Origin: Mytilus edulis | Taxonomy: Eukaryota > Mollusca > Bivalvia > Mytilida > Mytilidae | NCBI RefSeq assembly: GCF_963676685.1 | Contig: NC_092345.1 | Coordinates: forward strand, 42,739,838-42,803,837 | Reading direction: 5' to 3' | DNA length: 64,000 nt | In this document: positions 47,480 through 60,700 of the stretch, in pieces | Layout of the letters: each line of letters opens with the position of its first letter | Numbering within the stretch: position 1 is the first letter of the stretch | Program-made: the position numbers and the translations under genes | Notes under the pieces: model-generated | Databases searched by the model: none | Told to the model about the DNA's origin: nothing | The model's input: only the letters and a program-made list of their open reading frames with translations

Positions 47480-47790
47480 TGACTTTGGGGAGGGTTGGGA
47501 TCCCGCTAACATGTTTAACCCCGCCACATTATTTATGTATGTGCCTGTCCCAAGTCAGGAGCCTGTAATTCAGTGGTTGTCGTTTGTTTATGTGTTACAT
47601 ATTTGTTTTTCATTCATTTTTTTTTACAGTCTTATCGGGGCCTTTTATAGCTGACTATATATGCGGTATGGGTTTTGCTCATTGTTGAAGGCCGTAGGGT
47701 GATCTATAATTGTTAATGTTTGTGTCATTTTGGTCTTTTGTGGATAGTTGTCTCATTGGCAATCATACCACATCCTCTTTTTTATATTTG
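47480..47790 (+). repeat. Dispersed mussel repeat, inverted copy with its end
   Basis: Reverse complement of the family at 49,836-50,235. It includes the far end (GGGATCCCGCTAACATGTTTAA, CCCAAGTCAGGAGCCTG) and runs to ATCATACCACATCCTC. A (TA)n microsatellite lies 240 bp upstream at about 47,216-47,241. Confidence 0.75.
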
Positions 47791-47949
47791 GGTATGAAGA
47801 TGTAGTAAAGGCTGAATGCCAGTTTTAGTCTTATATATGTACTTTATAATTTTAGTCTTACATGTATATAATTACATATATATATATGTATGTGTACATA
47901 TATCACTGATTTAGTGGCAATGATAAATAGACACTGACAAGTCTTCAAT

Positions 47950-48062
47950 GGTGGATCCAGAACTTTTCATGGGGGGGGGGGGGGGGCAGTCATGCTTCAG
48001 TGAGTGATTCCCTATATAATCAACCAAATTTTTCCCATAAAAGGGGGGGGGCTGGATCCACC
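47950..48062. mobile_element. ~113-bp MITE with GGTGGATCCAG ends and poly-G core
   Basis: GGTGGATCCAG at the left is matched by inverted CTGGATCCACC at the right. Inside are a run of about 18 G (47,972 onward) and a second run of 8 G. Similar GGCGGATC sequence appears near 282. Confidence 0.65.
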
Positions 48063-48689
48063 TATGGTCTTAGATAACATTTTATAGTTATGAATATTTT
48101 GTCAGTTGACTAAAACTAGATGGAGGTGTGTGTGTTCTTATTTCCAACAGATGTACACTAAACCTATATCAATATGTGCATAAAGAAAATTGATAGTTGC
48201 TAGATACTAAATGATTATACCACAAGAAAGTTTTAACCTGTGCATATATATACTTAAAATACGATAAGACAATCATGTCTTTTTCAGGACTTCTGAATCC
48301 AACCATGTAGTATGGAATGTTCTTGAGATATGGTTTTGGTCGATGGATGTTCACGAAGGACCTGTAGTACAAAGTATATCACTGGATTTAGCTCTTTGTC
48401 TAAGTGTATTATTAAATTACTTTGCTTTGAGCTCAGTTCATTGTTATGCAATTCTTTCTTTGTAAAATAAAGATTTGACAGACAACTCTCATGTACAAGG
48501 ATTTGTCAAAGTAGTATCACCTCTTATGTACAATGTAAGTATTAGGGAGATAAAAGCATTCTATTTTAATTTGAACCAAACATATTATGTTTGTTCAATT
48601 ATGTTAAAAAAATGATAAGCTCTATCTAGGCTTATCGATTTCTTAAACTATATTTCATTGTTCATGCTTGAAATTTTTATACAACCACA

Positions 48690-49000
48690 GAAATTTTTGC
48701 GGTCCTAAATAGGTATCCTGTCGTCGTCGTCTGAAGACAGATGGTTTCCATATAATAACTTAACTATAAGCAAAAAGAAATAAATAAAATTATAACGCAA
48801 TGTTTATAAACCCAAAACAAGCATTAATTTAGTGTCAGTACAAAAAAATGTATATAAGTATTTCAATTGCTCTGAAATTGTACCATAATGTTTAATACCA
48901 TAAGTAGAAGGTTGGGGTATATTTTAAGGGTTATTGGGGCAAACAGTCGAGGAATTGAGGGCCAAAAGCAAGCATGTTTGTAGAGTCGAGACCATAAATT
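48690..49000 (+). repeat. Degenerate dispersed mollusc repeat
   Basis: Contains TCCTGTCGTCGTCGTCTGAAG, a GGTTTCC...AATAACTT stretch, and TTGAGGGCCAAAAGCAAGCATG. I recall similar sequence as widespread in molluscs. Badly decayed, boundaries approximate. Confidence 0.45.
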
Positions 49001-49324
49001 GTCCAGAATGGTTGTTGAATTACCAAAACCAATGCTTTATGAAATCTTCTTTGAAAATTAGAGTTGTCTTTCTCTGTCCAGAATAGTAGTTTAATCATCT
49101 TAAACTAATGCTTTATACAATATACAATGCAAAATTCACTTTACTACCAACTGATAAATTAAAGCAGTCTTTAATAACCATTCAGTGATTACAAGCACTT
49201 TGATTATCATTCTAGGGTTATGCCCTTTTACAAATGGAAACATTGAAGAATTATTTAGTCTTACTTTAAGTTTGTTTTAACTAAATCTAGTGAACCATAC
49301 CAATAGTAAGCAAATACATATGAA

Positions 49325-49585
49325 AAAGATGTGGTATGCTTTCCAATGAGACAGTTCTCCACAAGAGACCAAATGACACAGAAGTTAACAACTATAGGTC
49401 ACTGTACGGACATCAACAATAGGTAAAGCCAATACCGCATAATCAGGCACCGAAATGACAATATAAAACAATTCAAACGAGAAAACTAATGGCCTTATTT
49501 ATGTTAAAAAAAACAAAAAAAAAAACTTATATGTAACACATAAATAAACGACAATCACCGAGTTACAGGCTCCTTATATCATGTT
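49325..49585 (-). repeat. Dispersed mussel repeat, copy
   Basis: Same family and orientation as 23,668-23,946: AAAGATGTGGTATGCTTTCC, CACAAGAGACCAAATGACAC and AACGAGAAAACTAATGGCC. Lies 250 bp before another copy in the same direction. Confidence 0.75.
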
Positions 49586-49835
49586 CTCAAATCTAGATAT
49601 CATCTCCCATATAGAAAAAAAACGTGTGAAAAAATTAATCTATTTTGTGTTGCTCTCCTAGATACAAAATGTATCCAAAATCAAAGATGTAGAACATATT
49701 CTATCATAATCATTCGGTAACTAGTGTTATAACTGTCTCCTCCATGCCTGTCATGAACATAAAAAAAATAATTAAATAAATAACAGTTCTAATGCTCATG
49801 TTGGTTGTCACCGTGCAACACAGTTAATAATATAA

Positions 49836-50235
49836 AAAAGAAGATGTGGTATGATTGCCAATGAGACAACTATCCACAAAAGACCAAATGACACAAACAT
49901 TAACAGTTATAGGTCACCGTACGGCCTTCAATAATGAGCAGAGACCATACCGCATATATAGTCAGCTATAAAAGACCCCGATAAGACAATGTAAAACAAT
50001 TCAAGCGAGAAAACTAATGGCCTCATTTATGTAAAAAAATGAACGAAAAACAAATATGTAACACATAAACAAACGACAACCACTGAATTACAGGCTCCTG
50101 ACTTGGGACAGGCACATACAAAAATAATGTGGCGGGGTTAAACATGTTAGTGGGATCCCAAGCCTCCCCCTAACCTGGGACCCCTACAACATAAGAACAA
50201 ACTATAAAAATCAGTTAAAAAAGGCTTTACTCATC
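49836..50235 (-). repeat. Dispersed mussel repeat, longest copy
   Basis: From AAGAAGATGTGGTATGATTG through CACCGTACGGCCTTCAA and AGGCTCCTGACTTGGGACAG to GTGGGATCCCAAGCCTCCC. About 400 bp, the fullest copy in the window and a good reference for the family. No reading frame is shared between copies. Confidence 0.75.
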
Positions 50236-50848
50236 AGATAGACAAAAAAATAACACCATAAAGGAAAAACATAGAACTCCTTTTGTCATAAGACACTGTC
50301 AAACATCCAAACATACTATCCACACTCATCTGTGTCCACACTTGTATGCATTGAAAGATATTGTTTACACTTCGTATTATTGTTGTCCACCTTCAGATGG
50401 TGCGTTGCATATAATGCAGTCTGATTTTATGCATGGTCAATGTGATTGTGTCGGTCTCAGAACTATTGAATGCCTTGAAAGGACCTTGCTGTATTGTTTC
50501 CTATAAAACTCTTGTGTTTTTGTTGTGTGTGTTTTTGTTGTGAACAAGGTTAAAATGACCGAATTCAAGGTCAACACGGTCAAGATCATTACTTTGTATA
50601 TAAAGAATAATAATACAAGGGTGGGAATGCATTTTATGAGTTTTGCTACCTTACCATCTAGTAGTAGTTGGAATGTCTGAATAGGTAAGTTAGTTTTTAC
50701 CAAAATCATAATGTCTGTCTTGTTATCCTTTAAATCACAATTGAAATACTTTTGAAGCTGAATATGGTGAGACGAAAACATTAAATTTTTTTTAACCTTG
50801 AAATTTAATTAACCGGGGGTACCACCTGGTGGCAAAAGATCTCCTTTT
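50236..50848. other. Intergenic DNA
   Basis: No gene or repeat family recognised. GTGTTTTTGTTGTG simple repeats lie near 50,515-50,540. Confidence 0.4.
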
Positions 50849-51627
50849 TAGCTCACCTGGCCTAAAAGGCCAAGTGAGCTTTTCTCATCACTTGGCGTCC
50901 GGCGTCCGTCGTCGTCAGTCGTCCGGCGTCCGTCGTCCGTCGTTAACTAAAATCTACTGGGCCAAATTAAACCAAACTTGCCCACAATCATCATTGGGGT
51001 ATCTAGTTTAAAAAATGTGTCCGGTGACCTGGCCAACCATCCAAGATGGCCGCCATGGCTAAAAATAGAACATAGGGGTAAAATGCAGTTTTTGGCTTAT
51101 AACTCAAAACCCAAAGCATTTAGAGCAAATTTGACATGGGTAAAATTGTTTATCAGGTTAACATTTATCTGCTTTGAAATTTTTAGATGAATCGGACAAC
51201 CCGTTATTGGGTTGCTGACCCTGAATTGTTAGTTTTAAGGAAATGTTGTTGTTTTTGGTCATTATCTTGAATATTATTATTGATAGAGATAAACTGTAAA
51301 CAACAATAATGTTCAGCAAAGTAAGATTTACAAATAAGTCAACATGACCGAAATGGTCAGTTGACCCCTTTAGGAGTTATTGCCCTTTATAGTCAATTTT
51401 TAACAATTTTCATAAAATTTGTAAATTTTTACTAACATTTTCCACTGATACTAATGGGCCAAGTTCATTATAGATAGAGATAATTTTAAGCAGCAAGAAT
51501 GTTCAGTAAAGTAAGATGTACAAACACATCACCATCACCAAAACACAATTTTGTCATGAATCCATCTGCTTCCTTTAATATTCACATAAACCAAGGTGAG
51601 CGACACAGGCTCTTTAGAGCCTCTAGT
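50849..51627 (+). repeat. Dispersed mollusc repeat (TAGCTCACCTGGCC...GAGCCTCTAG)
   Basis: Starts TAGCTCACCTGGCCTAAAAG and GGCCAAGTGAGCTTTTCTC and ends GGTGAGCGACACAGGCTC, then TTTAGAGCCTCTAG. Near the start is a variable GTCCGTCGTCCGTC block. The middle has two related ~180-bp modules, each with ATAGAGATAA, then AATGTTCAG(C/T)AAAGTAAGAT. I recall this as abundant in many bivalves and snails. No coding frame; class not determined. Confidence 0.7.
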
Positions 51628-53094
51628 TTAAATTTTTAATTAGTATGTTGTGTGTATTTCAAGACCTTGACTGCGATTAAGCCCTCTCACGGCCGGTATA
51701 CAATTCAATATAAATATCTGAATTATTTCAAGAATTAAAATATGTAACCAAGCATATAAAATAAAAACGACAGTTGATTTTACCATCATAAAAGTAATTG
51801 AATGTCCAAGACAACTATTATATTTTTGTTTTTATTGAGATGTAGTATGACTGCGAATGAATGAGACAATACAACTCTTCATCAAAATAAATTCTATATA
51901 GATGTGTTACGAGTTGGCTTTTGGAAGTATATTTGTTAGCCTGAAAGAGTAACTCAATTGGTTATCAAAACAGAAGAGTGAAGTTAACTCTCAGCCATAT
52001 AAAAATAAGGAGATGTGGAAGAAATTTTGTTTATAACTGTAAAATAAAGCTACACCTTTCACTTTAGAAATACATATTTTGGCTGCAAAATAATTATCCT
52101 ACGAAAAATTTCGTTTTATAAAAGTTGCATAACACGTTTTGGATTTCTGTAACTTTGGCTGTTACCTTAAGTTTTCAGTAATGTTACAATAATCATTTAA
52201 TATTGAAAATATGCTTCAACTTCAAAATTTTCTCAATACTCTAGTATGTTCCATTTTTCATGTAAAAAAATCTGTTCTTTTCATTTTTAATTTTTTCTTC
52301 TACCATAGCCGGTACTTCAATAGCCGGTAGTATATGATTTAAAATCTTCATCAACTAACAAACTATACATAATAATATCTAACACATACAGTAGGCTAAT
52401 ATAGGTTGCTAAGGTAGGTATGGATAAGAAATGGAGAAAGGGAGACATTGCAAAATTTAAGAGTAAATAATGAAAGTGGTATCTAAAGATGTAAATTCTA
52501 TGGAGGGAAGAATGAAGAATTGAGAGGATGAGGATTATGCTGATATTGGTAGGCAAAGAAGGAAGTTTGAGAGAGAATGATAATTTATCTGAAAGGGTTT
52601 GTTGTGCTGGTCTAATGGAGGTGCAGTTTTCTAGTTTATCAAGAAATCTGTTCACAATTTAATTTCTGAAATAACTGCTGTGTAAAAATTTACAAGTTAA
52701 CAGCCTTTCTTGTTACTGATTATGTGCTGCTTTTATATAAACATTGTAGCACTTCTGAGTGACTAGATAGGGTTGCAGCTTTTCGTCAATTTTACCAGCA
52801 TCCGCTTTACAGTTATATATGCACAGATATATATATTGTAATCATTAACAATTCATATAATTATGCTTTTTTTTTCATTTTGAGAAATTTTGCTTTTAGT
52901 CTTTTAAAACGTATGCTTAGCATCTTTTTATATTTTCTTGTGTGGCCTAAATTTTTCTTTGTGCATCTATTTTTGCTGTTAATTTTTCTTTTTTTATCAT
53001 ATGTGTTTTATACCTGTGTTGAAATGCTGTATTTTTTTCTGTAAATTTCTACCAATTTTAAGAATACAAAATGGTTCATTTAGGCATTCTATTG
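51628..53094. other. AT-rich intergenic DNA
   Basis: No gene recognised. A purine-rich + strand segment at 52,420-52,620 makes an open frame on the other strand, judged compositional. Confidence 0.4.
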
Positions 53095-53215
53095 ATAACA
53101 TTAAAGGTATCAATTTTTCTGCACCAGATGCGCATTTCGACAAATAATGTCTCTTCAGTGATGCTTGTGGCCAAAATATGTAAAATCCAAAGCTTATATA
53201 AAAGATGTAGAGTTA
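53095..53215 (+). repeat. Partial dispersed element (GCGCATTTCGACA end)
   Basis: CACCAGATGCGCATTTCGACA, ATGTCTCTTCAGTGATGCT and AAAGCTTATATAAAAGAT match the left part of 12,577-12,949; homology then stops. Confidence 0.65.
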
Positions 53216-54791
53216 CATGCATTATGGTATATTCAAGTATCTTTTGAATTGCCTCTGTGGTCCTGTGGTAGTTTTTGCCTCGGTGAAAAATGTTCTCAGT
53301 GTATAAAGTCCAGCAGAGTCGAACTAGAATTGGCATATGCTGCTTCTTTCCAAAGCACACTGCGTTAAAAAAGAAACAGCAAAGATTGGTCGGCTTAGAG
53401 TCGCCATAATTTTGTGAACTATCATTATAAATTCCAGCTTAGCGTGTTTGTCTACCACTAAGAAGGGTCTTAAAAGATACTTAAACACATTATCAACAAA
53501 GGTGAAATTGTAAGTTACTTTCGTATATAAGATATTGCCTATGAGTGACGATTTTTAACCATTAATAATCTTGTATTTTTTGCCAAAAATCTATACTGGA
53601 CCGAGTGAAATCAAAATAGAAAAAATATCAACAATAATATTATTTGGTACCAGATACCAGACGCATGTTTCTTCTTGCATTAGTGGCACTCGAAATAAAA
53701 CGGTTATATGTGTAAATCTAATACAAAATAAACAAGCATTAAAAACGAAGATTCCAAAAAGTTGTGTTTTACAACATTGTTTCGTTAGTACACAAGTAAA
53801 AGTTTTCTCCATCATGCAACAGGACCATGTTATATTTATATAACTTACATTTTTACACCTTACATGCATTTTGTACTTAGTAACTAATACATATATTATG
53901 TATGACATTATAAGACCATTCCTTTTTTACATCGACAATTAACAAATCATGTCAAATTAATACATATATTTCGTAGTATCGGTGAAAAAATCATGTTTAC
54001 TATATCAACGTACAAGAACATTTAGTTAGTGCAATACACGGTAAGTTTGTTTTTGATTTTGGATAATATGCAATTTAAAAGAAAACGTTAAACAAAGAAT
54101 ATTGCTAAGTTCAATTTCATTTAATTGTGTTTGCTAAAAAAAGAAACCACAAGTGCGTAGGATGTACCCTCGTTAATTATTTTCTGTGCTGCAGACATTC
54201 TAAAAAAATGAATCTTATTACTATTTTGTCTATTATCTTTTACTTGACTTAGTCTTGCTTATACCAACAATATCTTGCATCTAAAAGACATATTTTTGAT
54301 TAAGGAATGTATTTCCCTCATGCATATCTTAGGTCTTTCGGGTGTGAGTCTTAATTTTGTTTTTATGTGTATCAGCTCTTCAAGTCGAAGACTTCAATGT
54401 TTCTATGAGAATTTCGATTTTAACATATTTTGGCTCTTAGAATCACTGAAGGAACATTACATGTGTAACTGGTGCAGTATATTTTGTTCCGTTCATTTCA
54501 TAACTGCGATTAATGGAAGATATCTGCACGGAAGAACGCGAAATATAATTGCCATTTCACGATGAACGAACAATTAAAAATTTCTTGCACGTTGATCTTT
54601 TTACCGATCTCACGAAACACGGCAAATAACGAACCTTTTTCACGGCTGCACGTCAAATAAAAATGGCAAAACACGTTGCACGAAAATAACCTTTTACCAC
54701 CCTCACCTTCGTGTTATTTTCATCATTGACATGCTTGCGTTTCAATCACATAAAGAAGTAACCATCACTTCACTTTTCCTTCCAGATAAAA
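53216..54791. other. Upstream flank of the receptor gene
   Basis: No gene recognised. 54,555-54,710 is full of CACG motifs (CACGTTG, TCACGAAACACGG, GCACGTCA), which I suspect belong to a mussel repeat rather than a promoter. No TATA box was found near the predicted first exon. Confidence 0.4.
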
Positions 54792-57700
54792 ATGAAATTC
54801 CTGCAAAAGCTGACCATAGTCTTAACAACGTTATCAATTTCATCTGGTCTTAAAAGTAAGATATTTTTTTAGATTTGAATCTCTGTGTACAAGAACGATT
54901 TAATATCTGTAGAAGAACTCTTGAGTCTCGTCACATTCTTGTAAAGACTTCGACATTTTGTAAAATATTCGAATACAATAAAAATAAGGTCTTTAGTTGA
55001 CTCATAAAAATTGCACGCAAGCTCATATAAAAATATCAAACATTTCCACACAAATAAAAGGATGGCCCAAGTACTTGTATATAAATTAAATTTCACAATG
55101 AACCAATCTGTTTTTGCTTTATTTGCTCAAAATCAATAGGTCAGAAAAAAATTAGAAAGCAAAGGAAAGGGTATGATATCGAGGAAACCCTAAATTCTAC
55201 CACAAAAATCAAGATGTTAATCATAATAAGGTGAGATCATATCTACTTGGTGAAATTACTCTACATTTTCTTAAATAAAATGAAGGGTTCTGACCTATTT
55301 ATTTCTGAATTATAGTACTTTTTTTAAAGCAAATATAGCGTTTTTATTGCAGTTCTTCATCACTACAAGGCCTTCATCGTTGAGCAAAAGCTTGAATATC
55401 ATAACAAGTTCAAGAGACCCTTTATTTTAATCAAACTCATTTAAATAAATAAATCAATCTACATATGTTGAAATCAAAGATACAAAGTTTTGAACTCATT
55501 TCTATATATCAATATATACTATAATGCAGCAAGAAAATGCTTAATTTTGTATTTTGCCTAGTGTATATGGAAGAACGATGTGGAAAGAAGATCAGCATGG
55601 ATGAAATAGGTATAACCTGGATGCGCCTGAAACCGTCAAGACGTGTCCATTATTCCCCAAACCTGAATTGTACAGTCAACATTGAGACTGAACTGAATAA
55701 GCAAATAGTAATTGTGTTTATGTCTATAGACATTGAATTTGAACCTCATTGTGATGACGACTTTCTGCTCCTGTATGATGGAAACAGTACCAAAAGTAAA
55801 CTTGTTAATGGTAAATATGAATACCTATATTAGATTTTTACACAAAAACACTGCAAAAAGTATCTGACAGTAAACGAATATCTACCATGCAATTTGAAGT
55901 AGCTTTTAATGGAAGATAACACAAGGAAAACATTTATTATTCAAATTATATTAAATTAACAACGTGCAGTTTTTTTAATGTAAAATTATATCACCTTTAA
56001 CCTTATGATAAAAAAAATCCCAACATCTTAATGAAAGTTAGAAATGTGTCTAGTGGAGCCTGTTTTAAGGTAAGAAGTTAGCAACATCCTTTAACTTTAC
56101 TTTCCGCTATAGGGATGTTCTCACGCTTAATAATTAAACATTTGGTGACTATGTTGAACGCATCTATCACATCGAACTAGAGATAAAAGATACAACAGAT
56201 ACAGTTAAGTCTGCCTCATATCTTGACTTACATCTGACAATAAGGGTCGGTTGAAAACAAAACTTTACGACAAAAGAGATGATTTCAGCTTCCCAATTGT
56301 GAACTTTCCATTTCTATGTAGCAACATTCCAGCAGCGCCAGCATACGGAGTATATATCTCCCAATTGATACGATATTCCCGGGATTATATTCCTATCAAG
56401 ATTTCTTTTAAAGATGGTTGCTGCTCACAAGCTATTAAACTAAGTGTTCCAAATGAAGATGTTGAAATCACCCCTTCGTTAATGATGTCATCACGAGTTG
56501 GTTGACCGTTATACATGTAATAACCGTTTCACAGATGATATCGGATATGTTCATTACGTCGTAACTACAATCCCCTTCCCTTTTCGTGAATGTGACCTAC
56601 CGAATTAGACTTTTACCGGGTTTGTAATAACATGAGCAACACGACGGGTGCCACATGTGGATTAGAATCTGCTTACCCTTCCGGAACACCGGAGATAACG
56701 CCAAGTTTTGGTGGGGTTCGAGTTGCTTAGTCTTTAGTTTTCTATGCTGTGTCCTGTGTACTATTGTTTGTCTGTTTCGTCTTCATTTTTAGCCATGGCG
56801 TTGTCAATTTATTGTCGATATACTAGTATGAGTTAGACTGTCCCTCCAGTCTCTTTCGTCCCTCTTTTAAAAATTATAACATCACAATACCCAATTTGCA
56901 CCAAGTACCAAATGTTCACCAATTTTTGCACTAAAAAACATTTACCAATGTGTTTTCTAAGAGACTAAATATTTCGTATTTTTACATTTATTGTTATTTA
57001 AACAATCTTTTAACATAGCTTAATATTCCTAAAGATATACAGAACGGTCAGATTATACATCAGACGAATTCTCTAGTCAAAAATGCAAAATTTAGGAAAC
57101 GGTGCATGTGACGTCTAGAAAAGGTCGACTTAAAAAATGAAAAATGAAAATATGGAACAGACATCCATTTATTCAAAAAACATAATAAGCATGGACTATT
57201 GTCAAATAGTTAAAACAAATGTGAAGAAATAAAACAAAACAGTTATTTGATTTTAACAGATATATTGTTGAGCATGTGCGCAAAATGGGTACTCATCATA
57301 AAACCATCTATCAGTTCCATAGGGTGTCAATCCCTGTGCTTCAAAGGGTAGGTCCGGTATGGGCCGATTTGGCCTCAATCTTCAAGTTCATCTGACGAAA
57401 GATTTTGAACACTTTTTAAACACTTAAGTGTCTATTTCAGTTGATTCGATTAGTTTATGTGAAAGATTTTAACTGATTCACTTATTTAAAACGCTTCGAT
57501 TCTAGCTTAAATATGAAAAATCGATGAAATATGCCAAACAATGTCACTTTTAGATGGTTTTTATCAAAAACGAAAGTGGCTGCATCCGTGTTCATCCTCA
57601 ATCTTTATATATGTTATGTATTATCATCAAATACAACTTACATTTCAATATTAAGAATGAACAAAAATGCGACCACTTTCATTTAAGACGGAAACCGTCC

Positions 57701-60700
57701 AAAATTTAACAAAAATAGTAAAATTGTGAAGATTTCAGTAATTTAGCATGACTTAATTATGCTAGTACCCAATATATGTGCATTGTATTGTCAAAAAAGC
57801 CCATATTTATGTAGCAGAAGCATTTTACTTTCCAATAAATAACTAAAAGTTTACATTTTAACAATTTTGTAAAACTGGTATATTTTGGGGCCAACAAGGG
57901 GTCTTACTGGACCTACTCCTATGGAATGAATAAAATTGTACATTTTGTTTGCTATTTCTAGTAGTCAAAAACCATAATTCGAAAAAAAGACAACAAAGGC
58001 CAACAGAAAAACGATGAAAAGCCACAAAGTGCAAATAGAACACGAAAGATTTAACAAACAAAGCATGTTAAAAAATTAACCGAAAGCGAGTGATCGCCAT
58101 GTTTTTTTTTTAAATTTTAAATGTACAAGTTTAACACACAACAGATGCTACTAATGGATCAGGGATGGCATATCCTTTTGGAATACACGAGGTTACAACT
58201 GGTCTTAGTAATTGTGTAGCTCAAACTTTCGTTTTATATTAATACTTTATGGACTGTAAAAGAGGGGCGGTCTAAGTCAGAGGGACATTCAAACTCATAA
58301 GACGAGAATAAACTGATAAAGTCATGACTACAAAAGACAAACAGACAAACAATGGTTCACAAAACGCAACATAGAAAACTAACGACTAAGCAACACGGAT
58401 ATCACAAAAAAAAACTGGGTGTGATCCCAGATACTCGGAAGGATAAGCAGATCCTGCGCCGCATATAGCACCCGTCGTGTTGTTCATATTTGTAAATACC
58501 CGGTAACAAATCTAATTCGGTAGGTCACATCCGTAAAAAAGAATGGATTTTAGTAACGGCATTATGAACATATCTAATATTATATGTGAAACGGATATTT
58601 CATAACGGTCAACCAAATCGTGATGGTGTCTATAAAATTATGAATTCAAATACAACATTTGGAACTTTTGGTTTAATACCTTCCTTGTGAGTAGCAATCA
58701 TCTTTGAAGGAAATCGTGATAAGAAATACAAGCCCTGGAATATCGTAACAGTTGAGAGATTTAAACTCCGTATGCAGGTGCTGTTTGAATGTTGCTACAT
58801 AAACATGGAAACTTCACAATTGGGAAGCTGAAATCATCTCTTTTGTCGTAAAGTTTTGTTTTCAACCGACCCTTCATATTGTCAATTTCTAGAAGTAAGT
58901 CAAAATATGAGGCAGACTTAACTGATCTGTTGTATCCTTTATCTCAAATCCGATGGGATAGATGCGTTCAACAGAGTCACCAAATTTTGAATGCTTTAGT
59001 GAGAGAATGTCATCTTTAAAGCGGTAAGTAAAGTTAAAGGATACTGCTACCGTCTTTTCCTTCTTCCTGAGAAGTTCCTGTATATAGTCATGTAAGATGT
59101 GTTTTTCGTCGTTTTTTCTATTGGTCATGATATTATCTTTTTTTTTCGACTTAAAAGGATATTTGCAACTTTTACAGGTTTAAGAAGAAAAGTTTGTGGG
59201 TCAATTTCTCCTTCGGGGTCCTTCATAACAACGTCACACGTGTTGTCAGTCTATTTCAAATCCGATTCATGGTCCAATGAGAATGGATTCAACCTTGTTA
59301 TAACAAGCTTTCATGAAGGTACGTTTAGTTGAGAAATATACTAGTCTCGTAATAAAAGTAACGAGAAACACGTTTGAACTCCAATTTATCATAAAATATA
59401 ATGATAAGGAAAAACTGTTGAATTATCCAACGAAAAACATTTATTTGCAAAACAAATGCATGTAATTAAAACAATTCGACTAAATTGGACAGCGAGAAAA
59501 AACGTGTTATTGAACACAGGGGTTAAGTACATTCTGCGGAAAATGAAGACAAAAGACTTAAGTCTGCACTTAATTTTAAAGATGAGAATGAAGTATTCAA
59601 ATATCTGCAAAGGCATTCAAAATTTGAAGCAGACCATGTTTCAGTTTCAAGTTTTAAATTTTTATATCGATTTTAAATATTGACAATAAATCAACTTTGT
59701 AAATTTAGACCAATTGTGCACTTATTTACCTTGGTACAGTGTTTCCAATTTCATTATAAATGGAAAATATAGTGGCTAGTATCGTTTCATTTGTTTTAAA
59801 AGAGTATATATGTTACAGTAAATAGGTGAAATTAGGAATTACATGTAATTACTAAAATTTAGGAATTACAGGTAATTCCCGATGCACTTAGTTAATACAA
59901 GTAATTCCTTAAACGGCCCAGTTATTACCAGTAATTAATAATTTTAAAATGAATTTTTACACCTATTAACTGACTGCTAAAACAATGTTTTATTATGGTT
60001 AGATGATCAAAAGTTATGGTAATACTAACTAGAAGATCAGTTAGTACTCTTAAAATTTTTAGTGGTTGATTTGTATAAAAAAAATCTATTGAATAAATAT
60101 GGCCTTTCAAATATTTGGTTAAATCAGAGTAACTTTAGTTTTAATCCAAAATGGTTAAAGTTGACCATTATACAGATAATTTTTTACCAATTTCAGCAGA
60201 CATGGAAATCAGAAATGGAAAATTCTCCCAAAGCATTATGTTTTAACTTTTTAAAGAAAACTTTGAATTTGAAGAATATTTAGACTTATTACCTTATAAA
60301 GATAAGATAAAGTTATGTCATTAGCTTCTAGATATAAAAAAAATAAATATCTTTTTTTTGTTGTTAAATTATTAATAAAAATGATATAGTGAAATTATAA
60401 TTCACTGTTAGCAGCCAATCTGGTTCTATTTTGTTAAATTAGCTAAGAAACAAAGTTGATGAGTTGTGCACTTGCGAGTGAATATTTGGACCTCATTGAA
60501 TACCTTCAATTCAACCCCTAGCTGGAGATGGGTTATTGATGTATTAAGCTATTAAAATTGTAAGGGTTTTGCAGAACAAAAAGTCTTCTTTTGATGTTAA
60601 TCGCAGGCTCAACAAAAATGAGGAAAAAATATTAAAATTTTCCTCTAGATACTATATTTTGACTAGTACTGTAAGAAGCTTCTATCAAAATTGGGTAAAA

